A stretch of DNA of 64,000 nt from Methylovulum sp. (GCF_028687615.1 NZ_JAQTZU010000002.1:1-64000), one strand, 5' to 3'. Numbered from the stretch's first letter, positions 28,182-37,442 are shown. Notes: a model not told the origin generated them from the letters alone. Numbers and translations: made by a program.

Positions 28182-29276
28182 TTAGCTGTCATCCACTTGG
28201 TCTGCGATCTGGGTAAGCTTTTGGGTCAATTCGGCTAATGACTTATCCGTTTCGGTGCGTATCGTGGCGTGGGCTACTTTGCGGCCTTTGCGTGGATCTT
28301 TACCATATAAATGTAAATGTGCGCCCGGAATTGTCAATACCGTTTCTGATGACGGCAGGCCGCCGATAAAATTAACCATAGCCGCTTTGTTTATCGCCGT
28401 GGTTGCGCCTAAGGGTAAATTTAATATTGCCCGTAGATGGTTTTCAAATTGACTGGTTTGCGCGCCTTCAATTGTCCAGTGGCCTGAATTATGGACCCGT
28501 GGGGCAAATTCATTGGCGACCAGTTTGCCATTGAACTCGAACAGTTCCAAGGCCAAAACCCCGACATAATCCAACGCTTCGAGCAAGTGGGTGATGTAGG
28601 TTTGCGCTTGTTCTTGCATCGCATCGTCGGTCTTGCATTCAGAAACCCGTAAAATACCACCGCGATGCAGGTTTTCGGACAATGGATAATAAACAATATC
28701 ACCTGCAATATTGCGTGCGGCAATAACCGACACTTCACGGGTAAATGGCACAAAGGCTTCGATGATGGCGGGGACACCTTCCAGTTTGTGCCATGCCGCT
28801 GCCAAATCATCAACCGTTTTCAGTACCGATTGCCCTTTGCCGTCGTAACCTTGGGTGCGGCTTTTTAAGACGGCCGGATACCCGATGTCCGCCATAACCG
28901 CCTGCAAATCTTCCAGGCTGTTTACCGCGGCATAAGCCGGAGTGGGGATGCCGATGCCATTAAAAAAGTTTTTTTCGATTAACCGGTCTTGGGCGACAGC
29001 CAATGCTTGCGGTGAAGGATGCACTTGCGTGTGTGCGGACAAAAACTCCGCCACTGTTGAGGGGACGTTTTCAAACTCGTAAGTCACCACATCAGCCCGT
29101 TCCGCCAGTTGTGCGAGTAAGCTGACGTCGTTGTAATCCCCTTGTAGATGCTCGCCCAAGCGATTGGCGCACGCATCAGCAGCGGGGTCCAAAAAAATAA
29201 ACTCCAAGCCCAGCGGAAAACCTGCCAGGGCTATCATTCGGGCAAGCTGCCCTGCACCCAGTATCCCCACTTTCAT
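28182..29276 (-). CDS. purK: N5-carboxyaminoimidazole ribonucleotide synthase
   Basis: A 364-residue ATP-grasp enzyme that carboxylates AIR to N5-CAIR using bicarbonate and ATP in purine synthesis. The start M-K-V-G-I-L-G-A-G-Q-L-A-R-M is standard. The ATP-grasp site K-S-R-T-Q-G-Y-D-G-K-G-Q and the late N-E-F-A-P-R-V-H-N-S-G-H are intact. It follows purE by 6 bp in the usual purE-purK order. Confidence 0.96.
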   Translation of the reverse strand: MKVGILGAGQLARMIALAGFPLGLEFIFLDPAADACANRLGEHLQGDYNDVSLLAQLAERADVVTYEFENVPSTVAEFLSAHTQVHPSPQALAVAQDRLIEKNFFNGIGIPTPAYAAVNSLEDLQAVMADIGYPAVLKSRTQGYDGKGQSVLKTVDDLAAAWHKLEGVPAIIEAFVPFTREVSVIAARNIAGDIVYYPLSENLHRGGILRVSECKTDDAMQEQAQTYITHLLEALDYVGVLALELFEFNGKLVANEFAPRVHNSGHWTIEGAQTSQFENHLRAILNLPLGATTAINKAAMVNFIGGLPSSETVLTIPGAHLHLYGKDPRKGRKVAHATIRTETDKSLAELTQKLTQIADQVDDS

Positions 29277-29282
29277 AAAATC

Positions 29283-29777
29283 TCAAGCCTCATTTCTTGG
29301 GTCGGCATGGGCCAACACGTTTGCGGTCTGCTCATTTCGGAAACTAGCCAATGCTTCCCGGTATTGGCTGTGTTTGTTGCTGATAATAGCCGCCGCCAGC
29401 AAGGCCGCATTGATAGCGCCTGCCTTGCCGATTGCCAGGGTGCCGACCGGAATGCCGGCGGGCATTTGCACTATCGACAATAGAGAATCCATACCATTTA
29501 AGGTTTTGGATTGCACGGGTACGCCCAAGACCGGAACCAGGGTTTTCGCCGCCGTCATGCCCGGCAAATGTGCGGCGCCACCCGCGCCGGCGATAATGGT
29601 CTCCAGGCCCCTGGCTTCGGCTGTTTCTGCGTAACTGAACAATTTGTCCGGGGTTCGATGGGCTGACACGACTTCGACCTCATAAGGGATACCCAGCTTG
29701 ATTAAGGTCTCCTCGGCAAAGCACATGGTTTCCCAGTCCGAAGTGGATCCCATGATGATGCCCACCAGTGCGGTCAT
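29283..29777 (-). CDS. purE: N5-carboxyaminoimidazole ribonucleotide mutase
   Basis: A 164-residue enzyme shifting the carboxylate of N5-CAIR to give CAIR. The signature [10 protein letters not shown], the S-A-H-R-T-P loop and [11 protein letters not shown] are all present. Together with purK it forms the two-step bacterial route. The gene starts at 29777; the region upstream holds a tandem repeat, a family 1 element and the divergent tRNA-Asp. Confidence 0.96.
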   Translation of the reverse strand: MTALVGIIMGSTSDWETMCFAEETLIKLGIPYEVEVVSAHRTPDKLFSYAETAEARGLETIIAGAGGAAHLPGMTAAKTLVPVLGVPVQSKTLNGMDSLLSIVQMPAGIPVGTLAIGKAGAINAALLAAAIISNKHSQYREALASFRNEQTANVLAHADPRNEA

Positions 29778-29875
29778 GTTGATTCCTTGTTAATCATTTT
29801 TGAACTAAAAATGTCCGAATAAAATTTAAAGTTGCGTAGTATCGCATAAATAGTGCCTGAATGGTTTCAAACTGA

Positions 29876-29916
29876 TCAAGAAAATAAACAAACTTACCAA
29901 GAAAATAAACAAACTT
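29876..29916. repeat. Short tandem repeat interrupted by a MITE-like element
   Basis: Two adjacent units of 20 and 21 bp (xCAAGAAAATAAACAAACTTA type) are followed by the family 1 element, then a third partial unit TTACCAAGAAAATAAA from 30017. Removing the element and one TTA restores a continuous array. Confidence 0.75.
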
Positions 29917-30016
29917 AGGAATGGGCATGGAATAATTTCCGCACCGGCTCGTCAGACCTGTCAGGTTTTCAAAACCTGACAGGTCTTGATCCGCGAATTT
30001 ATTCCATGCCCATTCC
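29917..30016. repeat. MITE-like element, family 1, copy 3
   Basis: A 100-bp copy between TTA at 29914-29916 and TTA at 30017-30019. It has the best-matched ends of the three copies (GGAATGGGCATGGAATAA on both sides in inverted orientation) and the inner GACCTGTCAGG palindrome. It sits 34 bp upstream of the predicted -35 box of tRNA-Asp. Confidence 0.82.
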
Positions 30017-30049
30017 TTACCAAGAAAATAAAATTTATTTAAAGTTTTA

Positions 30050-30079
30050 TTGGGTATCAATAGAAAACCAATGTATAAT
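30050..30079 (+). promoter_or_regulatory. Predicted tRNA-Asp promoter
   Basis: A perfect TATAAT (30074-30079) lies 15 bp before the tRNA 5' end, with TTGGGT 18 bp upstream of it (30050-30055). Initiation near 30086 would leave a very short leader. The AT-rich sequence before it comes from the tandem repeat. Confidence 0.55.
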
Positions 30080-30094
30080 TTCCGGCTCAACTAC

Positions 30095-30171
30095 GGAGCG
30101 GTAGTTCAGTTGGTTAGAATACCGGCCTGTCACGCCGGTGGTCGCGGGTTCGAGCCCCGTCCGCTTCGCCA
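30095..30171 (+). tRNA. tRNA-Asp (anticodon GTC)
   Basis: A full cloverleaf of 77 nt with encoded CCA. The acceptor stem is GGAGCGG with CCGCTTC (one G-T pair) and discriminator G. The D arm is followed by anticodon stem CCGGC/GCCGG around loop CTGTCAC, giving anticodon GTC. The T arm GCGGG-TTCGAGC-CCCGT is canonical. It stands alone and reads divergently from purE-purK. Confidence 0.97.
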
Positions 30172-30316
30172 TTTTTTATCTGGTGCCCATGCACTAATAA
30201 ACCGTATTGATAAGCCTGTTAGCCAGCATATTTGGTGTAGGGCTTATGCCTAGGCATTCATCGCCACCCACCCCATCATTTTAAAGCGCTTTCCTGACCC
30301 AATAAGTTCACGCGAT

Positions 30317-30919
30317 ATGGCAAGACGAAACAAACATAGTCTGGATGAGATCAAGGCAATGGTTTTGTCGGCGGCGGAAGCTATTGTCATTGAAGAAGGT
30401 GGCGGCGCATTGACCGTGCGCAAGATTGCCATGCGGGTAGGTTATACCGTGGGCAGCATTTATATGGTATTTGACAATATGGCGGATGTCATCTGCCATG
30501 TGAACGCGAAAACGTTGGAACATATCGCCACCATGTTGAAACAGCAGCAGCCACAGGATTTGCATGTCTTGGGCCGCGCTTATCTGGATTATGCCCACCA
30601 AAACCACCATCGTTGGCGGCTATTGTCTGATACGGGTTTTAGGGAAAATGGTTGTGCGTCCGAAGCCTATCAGGCGAGTGCCGATGCACTGATCAATTTG
30701 ATCGAGTCAAGCTTAGCCAGTACAAACAATCCAAATTTAAGCAATCCAAATGTAAACGACCCGACGCAGAAAAGCTTATTGGCCCGGACGCTGTGGGCTG
30801 GAATGCAAGGGGTGTGCGCGAATATGCTGGATGGCGGCACTGGCAGCGTCAAAGCGGCCGAAGCCAGCATGCACTTATTAACCACGCTATTTTGCGGCAC
30901 AGTAAAAACTGGCGGTTAG
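30317..30919 (+). CDS. TetR/AcrR-family transcriptional regulator
   Basis: A 200-residue regulator. The N-terminal helix-turn-helix (about residues 10-60) reads L-D-E-I-K-A-M-V-L-S-A-A-E ... L-T-V-R-K-I-A-M-R-V-G-Y-T-V-G-S-I-Y, a clear TetR DNA-binding domain. The C-terminal ligand domain resembles the W-H-G type (H-R-W-R-L-L). It is convergent with lplT, with only 5 bp between the stops. Its target is unknown; possible autoregulation cannot be read from the sequence. Confidence 0.85.
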   Translation: MARRNKHSLDEIKAMVLSAAEAIVIEEGGGALTVRKIAMRVGYTVGSIYMVFDNMADVICHVNAKTLEHIATMLKQQQPQDLHVLGRAYLDYAHQNHHRWRLLSDTGFRENGCASEAYQASADALINLIESSLASTNNPNLSNPNVNDPTQKSLLARTLWAGMQGVCANMLDGGTGSVKAAEASMHLLTTLFCGTVKTGG

Positions 30920-30924
30920 CCACT

Positions 30925-32094
30925 TCATGAATGTGGCTTTGCAGGGCTGTGGCGTAAACTCAATGACACCAGAAAAGTCCCGACAAATATCAACAAGCCC
31001 AGCACCATCATGGCTATGACCGGGCCGGCACTGTTTGCAGCGGCAAAAGTGTAGCAGCCAACCCCTACCAACATAGCAATATTGTTGAAAAAACCTTGTA
31101 AAGCGACCGCACGGCCACTACCGATGCTTTCTTTTCCCAGCTCCTGCAAAATCGCATTAACCGGCACGATAAACATCCCCCCCATCATACCGATCAGCAG
31201 CAAGGCGGCTCGCGCTGACCACAAGCTGTCGGTAAAGCTCAAGGCTACGACACTCAATGCCATCAGATAAGCCGGAATTCTCGCCCTGCGGATATGTTCC
31301 AAAGGAATCAAGCGTGGCACAATCGCGGAGCCGATGATAATCCCAATGGCTAGAAATAGGGTCAACGCGGCAATTTCGGTGGCATTTTGGGTCATCAACA
31401 CCAAAGGCGCCCAGGCGATCAGGATGACGCGTAAAGTCGCCGCCGCCAGCCAAAACAGGCCGCCGCCCATGATGGCGAAAGAAGAGCCGGATAAGGTAAA
31501 AAATTGCCTGATTTCTCTGCCAAAAGCGAGGATTTTGGAACCGGAAACGGCTTTTTTGATTTCGCCGGTCGGTAGGAACAAAGTAACTAATGCGGAAATG
31601 ATAAACAAGCTGACGCAAGCAACCAATGCCCAGTGTGTGGAATAATCAGCGATTTTAGCACCCGCCATCATACCGAGCAGGATCGCCAGTATGGTTGAGC
31701 CTTCCATCAGGCTATTGGCTTTAATGAGGTGATCATAATCAGCAAGTTCAGGTAATATGCCGTATTTAACCGGGTTATAAACTGCCGCCCCCATGCCGAT
31801 GACGCTATAAGCCAGGATAGGCTCGACATTCAGTAGCAATAGCGCGGCACCGCCGGCTTTAATCAAATTTGCCACCAACAATACTTTGGGCTTGGCATGG
31901 GTGTCGGCAATTTCACCCACCCAGGGCGCCAGCATGACATAGGCAACCGTAAAAGCGCTTTGTACAGCGGGAATATACCAGCTTTCCGTGTGCATGGACT
32001 GCATGACGATGGCAATGACGGTGAACAATACGGCATTATCTGCAAATGCCGATAAAAACTGGGCGATTAACAAGGGGTATAGGTGTTTGTTCAT
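30925..32094 (-). CDS. lplT: Lysophospholipid transporter LplT
   Basis: A 389-residue inner-membrane MFS protein that flips lysophospholipids inward for re-acylation by Aas. The N-terminus N-K-H-L-Y-P-L-L-I-A-Q-F-L-S-A-F-A-D-N-A is the LplT signature; Y-N-P-V-K-Y-G-I-L-P-E-L follows. About 11-12 membrane segments are visible. In enterobacteria lplT and aas are adjacent; here the Aas-like gene is 3.1 kb away on the same strand, beyond an oppositely oriented phosphatase-kinase pair. Confidence 0.9.
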   Translation of the reverse strand: MNKHLYPLLIAQFLSAFADNAVLFTVIAIVMQSMHTESWYIPAVQSAFTVAYVMLAPWVGEIADTHAKPKVLLVANLIKAGGAALLLLNVEPILAYSVIGMGAAVYNPVKYGILPELADYDHLIKANSLMEGSTILAILLGMMAGAKIADYSTHWALVACVSLFIISALVTLFLPTGEIKKAVSGSKILAFGREIRQFFTLSGSSFAIMGGGLFWLAAATLRVILIAWAPLVLMTQNATEIAALTLFLAIGIIIGSAIVPRLIPLEHIRRARIPAYLMALSVVALSFTDSLWSARAALLLIGMMGGMFIVPVNAILQELGKESIGSGRAVALQGFFNNIAMLVGVGCYTFAAANSAGPVIAMMVLGLLIFVGTFLVSLSLRHSPAKPHS

Positions 32095-32261
32095 GATACT
32101 TGGTGGCCTAGTGTAGGCAATGAGTGGGTAAGAAACGTCATGATTGTCATGGGGCGGGTTAGGGTTCAGGCATTAAAAACAATCTGGTTTATTAAATGCC
32201 AGAAAATACAGGTGGTCGATTTTTCTCAAATATTAATTTTCCCCATTCAATTGGATTACTA

Positions 32262-32337
32262 ATTGTTTCATAAGATGCTTGCCCAAAAAGCGTGGGCGGG
32301 GCGTTCCTTGTTTAATGCAAGCACTGATGAAACAATT
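32262..32337. repeat. Palindromic element, family 3, copy 2
   Basis: ATTGTTTCATAAGATGCTTG is matched in reverse by CAAGCACTGATGAAACAAT with a few mismatches; the interior has CGTGGGCGGGGCGTTCC. The 578-bp gap around it (32095-32672, between divergent lplT and the phosphatase gene) has no supported gene. It must hold both promoters, which were not recognised. Confidence 0.65.
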
Positions 32338-32672
32338 AATGCTTGACTGGTAGGTCAGTAGACTTAAATTATGTTGATTGCCATTTTATTGATGACGACT
32401 CCTTGGGATTTTAACGTTTACTTTCATCAGGGCAAATAGTAGCATCAGCAGGCTTTAAATTAAGCGCGGTTTTTTGGTTGGCGGATATTAGGCTGGCAAG
32501 CATAATACCGCGTTGAAACACTTTATGAAAAAGGGTGTGGTTTGCAGGACGGCTGTTCGGAATGAGCAGTCCAGTGCGCTTAAAAAGACGCATCCGTATT
32601 GGAAACGGCCCGGATTCAAGCACTCCCCAGTGGCTTGCCTGTATGGCGGATCGTTAAGTTTTTTATTTTATC

Positions 32673-33494
32673 ATGCAATTAAACCAGCTTTTTGCGGGAT
32701 TGCTAAAACGCTTTAAAACTACAGGAAAACCAATGGCAATTGCTGAAGACTATGTCATTTCGGTCGCTTTAGCCAGTGATATTGGCTGCCATCGACAAAA
32801 TAACGAAGATACTGTCAAATTTTTTTCACTATCAGGAAATGTCCAAACAGGATTGGCAATTGTTGCTGACGGTATGGGCGGGCATAAGGCGGGGGAGGTC
32901 GCCAGTCAAGAAGCGGTGGATGTTATTGGTGAATGGTGTTTGGCACATCATTTTGCCGACCCGCAGCAGACACTGGTTAATGCGTATTTGGCGGCCAACC
33001 AGAGGGTGTACCGCCATTCGAGCGATCATCATGATTGCCGGGGCATGGGGACGACGGTAACCGCCCTTTTGATTGCTAATGGCATGGGCTGTTATGCCCA
33101 TGTTGGTGATTCCAGGCTTTATTCCATCCGTGACCGGCATATTACCCAAATGACGCAGGATCATACACTGGTGGCGCAAATGCTGGAGTATGGCATGATC
33201 ACCGCAGAACAGGCGAAAGTCCATCCTCAAAAAAATATACTGACCAATGCCCTGGGCACCAATCCTGATATTTTGGTTGATGTTTCGGATATTTTGTTTC
33301 CCATCCAAATCGGCGACAGCTATTTGCTATGTTCCGATGGTCTTTTTGAAAAAATAACGGATGACGAAATCCTCCATATTATTGTCAATAATTCCCCTGA
33401 AGAGGCTTGCACCGCACTGGTTGATGCAGCTATTGACAGGGGCGGCAATGACAATATTTCGGTCATAGTGCTGGCCGTCCAGAACAACTATTAA
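32673..33494 (+). CDS. PP2C-family protein phosphatase
   Basis: A 273-residue metal-dependent Ser/Thr phosphatase (PPM/PP2C, Stp1-like). The motifs are complete: D-I-G-C-H-R-Q-N-N-E-D near residue 36, V-A-D-G-M-G-G-H-K-A-G-E (Asp66, Gly67), G-M-G-T-T-V-T-A, H-V-G-D-S-R-L-Y, L-L-C-S-D-G-L and the final G-G-N-D-N-I-S-V. An in-frame M at residue 21 (M-A-I-A-E-D-Y) is a possible shorter start. The kinase gene begins 12 bp after its stop, so the pair very likely forms one reversible phosphorylation module. Confidence 0.92.
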   Translation: MQLNQLFAGLLKRFKTTGKPMAIAEDYVISVALASDIGCHRQNNEDTVKFFSLSGNVQTGLAIVADGMGGHKAGEVASQEAVDVIGEWCLAHHFADPQQTLVNAYLAANQRVYRHSSDHHDCRGMGTTVTALLIANGMGCYAHVGDSRLYSIRDRHITQMTQDHTLVAQMLEYGMITAEQAKVHPQKNILTNALGTNPDILVDVSDILFPIQIGDSYLLCSDGLFEKITDDEILHIIVNNSPEEACTALVDAAIDRGGNDNISVIVLAVQNNY

Positions 33495-33506
33495 AGTAGA
33501 ATAGTC

Positions 33507-35174
33507 ATGGCGATTCAAGAGCTTGATAATTTATGTATGGGCTGTATGTCCATCAATAAAGTCGGCTCTGTTTGTCCTAAATGCGGCTTTGACAACAATG
33601 CCCAACAGAGTTCGCTGGTATTGCCCTATCGGACCATCCTCAACAAAAAATTTTTGATTGGTAAGGTATTGGGCAAAGGGGGGTTTGGCATAACTTACCT
33701 GGCTTGGGATTTGGTTTTGCAAACAGCCGTTGCCATTAAAGAATATTTGCCCGCCACGCTGGTTACCCGCGACAACAACCGCCCGATGGTAGCGGCGCAT
33801 TCTGATGAAAACCGCCTTGAATTTGAATTCGGTTTAAAACAGTTTTTGCAGGAGGCCCGCACCCTGGCACAATTCAGGCATGCCAACGTAGTGCGTGTAC
33901 GGGAGTTTTTCCCTGCCAACAAAACCGCTTATCTGGTTATGGATTACTATGAGGGCGTTTCACTGCAACAGTTTTTGCAACTGAAGAACCAAAAACTCAC
34001 TGAAGAAGAAGCGTTGAAGATTATGCTGCCAGTGATGGACGGTTTGGCACAAGTCCATCAAAAAGGTTTTTTACACAGGGACATCAAACCTGACAATATT
34101 TATCTAGTCGATAAAGAGCATCCGGTGCTGCTCGATTTCGGGGCCGCCCGTAGTGCCATCAGCCAGAAAAGCGTGTCGGTCTCGGTAATATTGACGCCCG
34201 GTTTTGCGCCGTTTGAACAATACTTGTCACGCAGTAATTTTACCCAGTCAACAGATATTTATTCAGTGGCGGCGACTATTTACTACATGGTCAGCGGCAT
34301 CAAACCGAATGAAGCGACTGCCCGTTTACAGAAAGACCCGATTATCCACTTGGCAAATTTGGAAACTGGCTTAAGCCAGCAGTTTTCCAATTCGATTATG
34401 AAGGCGTTGGCCGTCTATCCAGAAAACAGGCCGCAATCTATAAAAGAATTCGAACAGCAATTGACCGAGCAGCCTGCCCGCACCCAAACGTTTAAAAAAT
34501 CCGTTTATAAGCCGGGTTACATCAATCCTCCGGTTGCACCGGAACCTAAAGCGGTTAAGCTGGACTTGGCGCCTATGGAAGATCCTTTTCCCCAGGAAAA
34601 AAAGTATGAAACTTACTTTTGCCCGCATTGTAAAACCAAAAATGTCCTCCGTGAAGGCAAATTTTTAGCTGACGCAAAGTGCATTAAATGCCGTAAAACG
34701 CTTGGCGAAAAAGTCAAAGAACCTTTTTCGTTAGCCCTCCTGTTTAAGATAAGCCTGGTCATACCCATGCTGTTGCTGGCTTATTACTTTATCACCCATG
34801 ATATTTTGACCGAACCCTTCATTAAAAACATGATGCTCCCCTACGTTGCAGGATCATCCGATGCACCCGCCAAGGAACATGTTCCCGAACCAGACTTAGG
34901 CGTCCTAGCCAACCCCGTCAATCCCCCGCGTGTACAAGCACAGCCTGCACCCATCCATGCACCTGCATCCCGGCCAACAATGGAAGCTTTTCCGCGTTTA
35001 GCGCGTCCAAGCCCGGATGGTCTACCAAAGTTTGCCTCTTTGTTTGCGATAAAAGCCTGTGAAGGCAAGGCCTTGCACGAAGAATGCGTGGCGAATACGC
35101 CACGCCGAAAACTAGCGGGTATTTGTGAAAAAATCAGGGGGACGATGGCCTGCATCCCTGGTGTCCCTAACTGA
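33507..35174 (+). CDS. Membrane-anchored Ser/Thr protein kinase with two zinc ribbons
   Basis: A 555-residue Hanks-type kinase. It starts with a zinc ribbon (Cys10/13/23/26). The kinase domain follows: glycine loop G-K-G-G-F-G (56-61), lysine in V-A-I-K-E (Lys78), H-R-D-I-K-P-D-N (His190-Asn197) and D-F-G (Asp210). A second four-Cys ribbon lies at about 372-400 (F-C-P-H-C ... C-I-K-C). A single membrane segment is at about 410-430, then a Pro/Ala-rich extracytoplasmic tail ending in a small four-Cys segment. The layout fits a sensor kinase with a periplasmic tail; the ligand and substrates are unknown. It is paired with the PP2C phosphatase. Confidence 0.9.
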   Translation: MAIQELDNLCMGCMSINKVGSVCPKCGFDNNAQQSSLVLPYRTILNKKFLIGKVLGKGGFGITYLAWDLVLQTAVAIKEYLPATLVTRDNNRPMVAAHSDENRLEFEFGLKQFLQEARTLAQFRHANVVRVREFFPANKTAYLVMDYYEGVSLQQFLQLKNQKLTEEEALKIMLPVMDGLAQVHQKGFLHRDIKPDNIYLVDKEHPVLLDFGAARSAISQKSVSVSVILTPGFAPFEQYLSRSNFTQSTDIYSVAATIYYMVSGIKPNEATARLQKDPIIHLANLETGLSQQFSNSIMKALAVYPENRPQSIKEFEQQLTEQPARTQTFKKSVYKPGYINPPVAPEPKAVKLDLAPMEDPFPQEKKYETYFCPHCKTKNVLREGKFLADAKCIKCRKTLGEKVKEPFSLALLFKISLVIPMLLLAYYFITHDILTEPFIKNMMLPYVAGSSDAPAKEHVPEPDLGVLANPVNPPRVQAQPAPIHAPASRPTMEAFPRLARPSPDGLPKFASLFAIKACEGKALHEECVANTPRRKLAGICEKIRGTMACIPGVPN

Positions 35175-35199
35175 CAAAGCCTCTCCTGCGGCACGGCAA

Positions 35200-37338
35200 T
35201 TAACTCGTCATCGCCAATTCCGTGACCGCCGGATAATTAATCTTGCCCGTAGCCAGTGCTGGAATAGTTTCGACAACCATAACCCGTTTCGGTAAACAAA
35301 TGGCGGCGACGCCGCTGGATAAAGCCGCCAGCCCAATGGCCGTGGCCTGCTTTTGGGTGGTCAGCAAAATTATCTGCTCGCCTTTTTTGGCATCCGGCAA
35401 ACTGATGGCGGCGTGCTGCGCATCAGGCCAGGCGCTTGCGGCAATTTGCTCGACAACTGTCAGCGAAACCATTTCACCGCCGATTTTTGCAAAACGTTTG
35501 CTACGCCCGTAGATACCGACAAAACCGTCTTCATCGACATGGACAATATCCCCCGTGTCGTACCAACCTGGGCCGTAAACCGAAGCGGTCGGTATTAATG
35601 TCCCTGGCTGCCCGGCCAACAAATAACCCAGCATGATATTAGGACCCTGCACATGCAGCTTGCCCGCATCGGCTACGCCCTCGACGGGTTCCAGTCGATA
35701 GCGCATAGCCGGCATCAGCCGCCCGACTGTCCCCGCCTTAAAATCCATCGGCGTATTGACCGCCGCCACAGGTGCGGTTTCGGTCGCGCCATAACCTTCT
35801 AAAATACGGATACCAAATTTATCCGCCCACAAGTCACGGGTGCTTTCTTGCAGTTTTTCCGCCCCCGCAACCACATAACGCAGATTGTAAAAATCATAGG
35901 CATGGGCTTTTTTGCCATAAGCCGCGAAGAAGGTATTTGTGCCGAACATGATGGTCGCGCTGATTTCATAAGCGATTTCAGGGATCACGCTAAAATGCAG
36001 GGGCGTAGGATAAAAGAATGTCGTCATGCCGCTGAGCACCGGCAACAGCGTACCGACGGTAAAACCAAAGGAATGGAACATCGGTAAAAAATTCAACACC
36101 ACATCTTGTGGGGTGAAACTGATGCGTGCGGCAATCTGCTTATGATTTGCCAGAATATTGCTGTGCGATAACACCACGCCTTTCGGTGTGCCTTCCGAAC
36201 CGGATGTAAACAACACCACTGCCGGGCTGTCCGGTTGGTCGCGGTCATATCGGTACCAATAAGCCGTGGTTTTGCTTTGCAGCAAGGCTTTGAGCTTGTC
36301 GAATTTGGAAATCGTCGCCGCCAAATCTTCCAGATACACTAGCTTGACGCGTGGTGCGAGCTGTTCGGCTTCTTCGGATAGTTTGCCCAGCTCGATAAAC
36401 CGCCGCGAAGTCAGCACGGTTTTAATTTGCGCGACCTGGCAAGCCGACACCATTCCCGCCGAACCCGTGGAATAATTCAACATCGCCGGTACGCGGCCAT
36501 GCAATTGCAAGCCTAAGACAACAGCCAGGGTTTTTGTGGTATTGGGCAGGAACACACCGACATACTCGCCGGATTCAGTCAAGCCGCGTAAGGCATTGCC
36601 TATCGCAATCGTGCGCGTGATCAAGGTGTCGTAAGACAGCGGGACACGCTCCAAATCTTCCGCCACGGTATGTTTGCCGCCGTGTACAGTCCGTGCATCG
36701 AGCAGGCTGGAAAAAATGTTTTGCCGGTAGTCACTGGTTTTAAACATCATCTCGGTCATGATGTCGGCGAGGATATGACCGCTGTATTTGCGCCGGTTTT
36801 TACCGCTCAATTCCTGATGGGCGGCAATATGTGTCGGCGGCAAAATGTGCAGGGTGATTTTGGGCAACAGGCGTAGGCGGAAGATATTACGCATTTTAGA
36901 AAAATGCGTGTACTGCGCCCCTTCGATACGCACCGGTAAAATCGTCGCGCCGGATTTGTCCGCCACCATGCCCGGCCCGTCATAGATTTTCATCAACGAA
37001 CCGGTCGCGGTAATCCGCCCTTCAGGAAAAATCACCGTTTTGCCGTCCTTTTGTAGATGATGGATCAGGTTTTTCAACGAAATCGGGTGGGTCGGGTCCA
37101 TAGGAAAAACCCGCGACAAGCCTAGAAATGGTTTTAACCACCAACGTTGGGAAATATGCGTGTTAATCGCAAAGGTAATGTCATCGGGCAAAAACACGCC
37201 TAATAACAGCGGGTCTAAAAACGATGTGTGGTTGGCGATGATCAAGACCCGCCCGCCCGCCTGGTGGTAATTGTCCAGCCCTTTCACTTCAACCTGGTAA
37301 ATCAGTGTCAACAGCCAATGTAAGCATTTTTTTAGCAT
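35200..37338 (-). CDS. aas: Aas-like acyltransferase / acyl-[ACP] synthetase fusion
   Basis: A 712-residue two-domain membrane-associated enzyme. The N-terminal PlsC-type acyltransferase has N-H-T-S-F-L-D near residue 36-42 and F-P-E-G-R. The C-terminal part is an AMP-forming acyl synthetase with L-F-T-S-G-S-E-G-T-P-K-G, G-Y-G-A-T-E and Y-D-T-G-D. This matches Aas (719 residues in E. coli), which re-acylates lysophosphatidylethanolamine in partnership with LplT. lplT is present 3.1 kb away. It stands alone after two strong palindromes at its 5' side. Longer-chain acyl-CoA/ACP specificity cannot be read. Confidence 0.88.
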   Translation of the reverse strand: MLKKCLHWLLTLIYQVEVKGLDNYHQAGGRVLIIANHTSFLDPLLLGVFLPDDITFAINTHISQRWWLKPFLGLSRVFPMDPTHPISLKNLIHHLQKDGKTVIFPEGRITATGSLMKIYDGPGMVADKSGATILPVRIEGAQYTHFSKMRNIFRLRLLPKITLHILPPTHIAAHQELSGKNRRKYSGHILADIMTEMMFKTSDYRQNIFSSLLDARTVHGGKHTVAEDLERVPLSYDTLITRTIAIGNALRGLTESGEYVGVFLPNTTKTLAVVLGLQLHGRVPAMLNYSTGSAGMVSACQVAQIKTVLTSRRFIELGKLSEEAEQLAPRVKLVYLEDLAATISKFDKLKALLQSKTTAYWYRYDRDQPDSPAVVLFTSGSEGTPKGVVLSHSNILANHKQIAARISFTPQDVVLNFLPMFHSFGFTVGTLLPVLSGMTTFFYPTPLHFSVIPEIAYEISATIMFGTNTFFAAYGKKAHAYDFYNLRYVVAGAEKLQESTRDLWADKFGIRILEGYGATETAPVAAVNTPMDFKAGTVGRLMPAMRYRLEPVEGVADAGKLHVQGPNIMLGYLLAGQPGTLIPTASVYGPGWYDTGDIVHVDEDGFVGIYGRSKRFAKIGGEMVSLTVVEQIAASAWPDAQHAAISLPDAKKGEQIILLTTQKQATAIGLAALSSGVAAICLPKRVMVVETIPALATGKINYPAVTELAMTS

Positions 37339-37342
37339 GATG

Positions 37343-37418
37343 TTATTAATTGTTTCATAAGTAATCGCACCTTAAATTTCAAAATTGTTCCGGCGATTAC
37401 TTATGAAACAATTAATAA
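37343..37418. repeat. Palindromic element, family 3, copy 3 (perfect arms)
   Basis: The arms 37343-37368 and 37393-37418 are perfectly complementary over 26 bp (TTATTAATTGTTTCATAAGT and on). The 24-bp centre contains ATTGTTCC, as in copy 1. It begins 5 bp upstream of the aas start codon, so a folded transcript leader could mask the ribosome site. Confidence 0.8.
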
Positions 37419-37442
37419 CTTATTGATTATATGTATGTGTAT

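Noticed and set aside
29794-30090. 98-codon minus-strand frame between purE and tRNA-Asp
   Set aside because: It runs through the family 1 element and the tandem repeat; no domain or ribosome site, and the element explains the sequence.
32411-32623. 70-codon minus-strand frame between lplT and the phosphatase
   Set aside because: No start signal or domain; the region is a divergent promoter gap.
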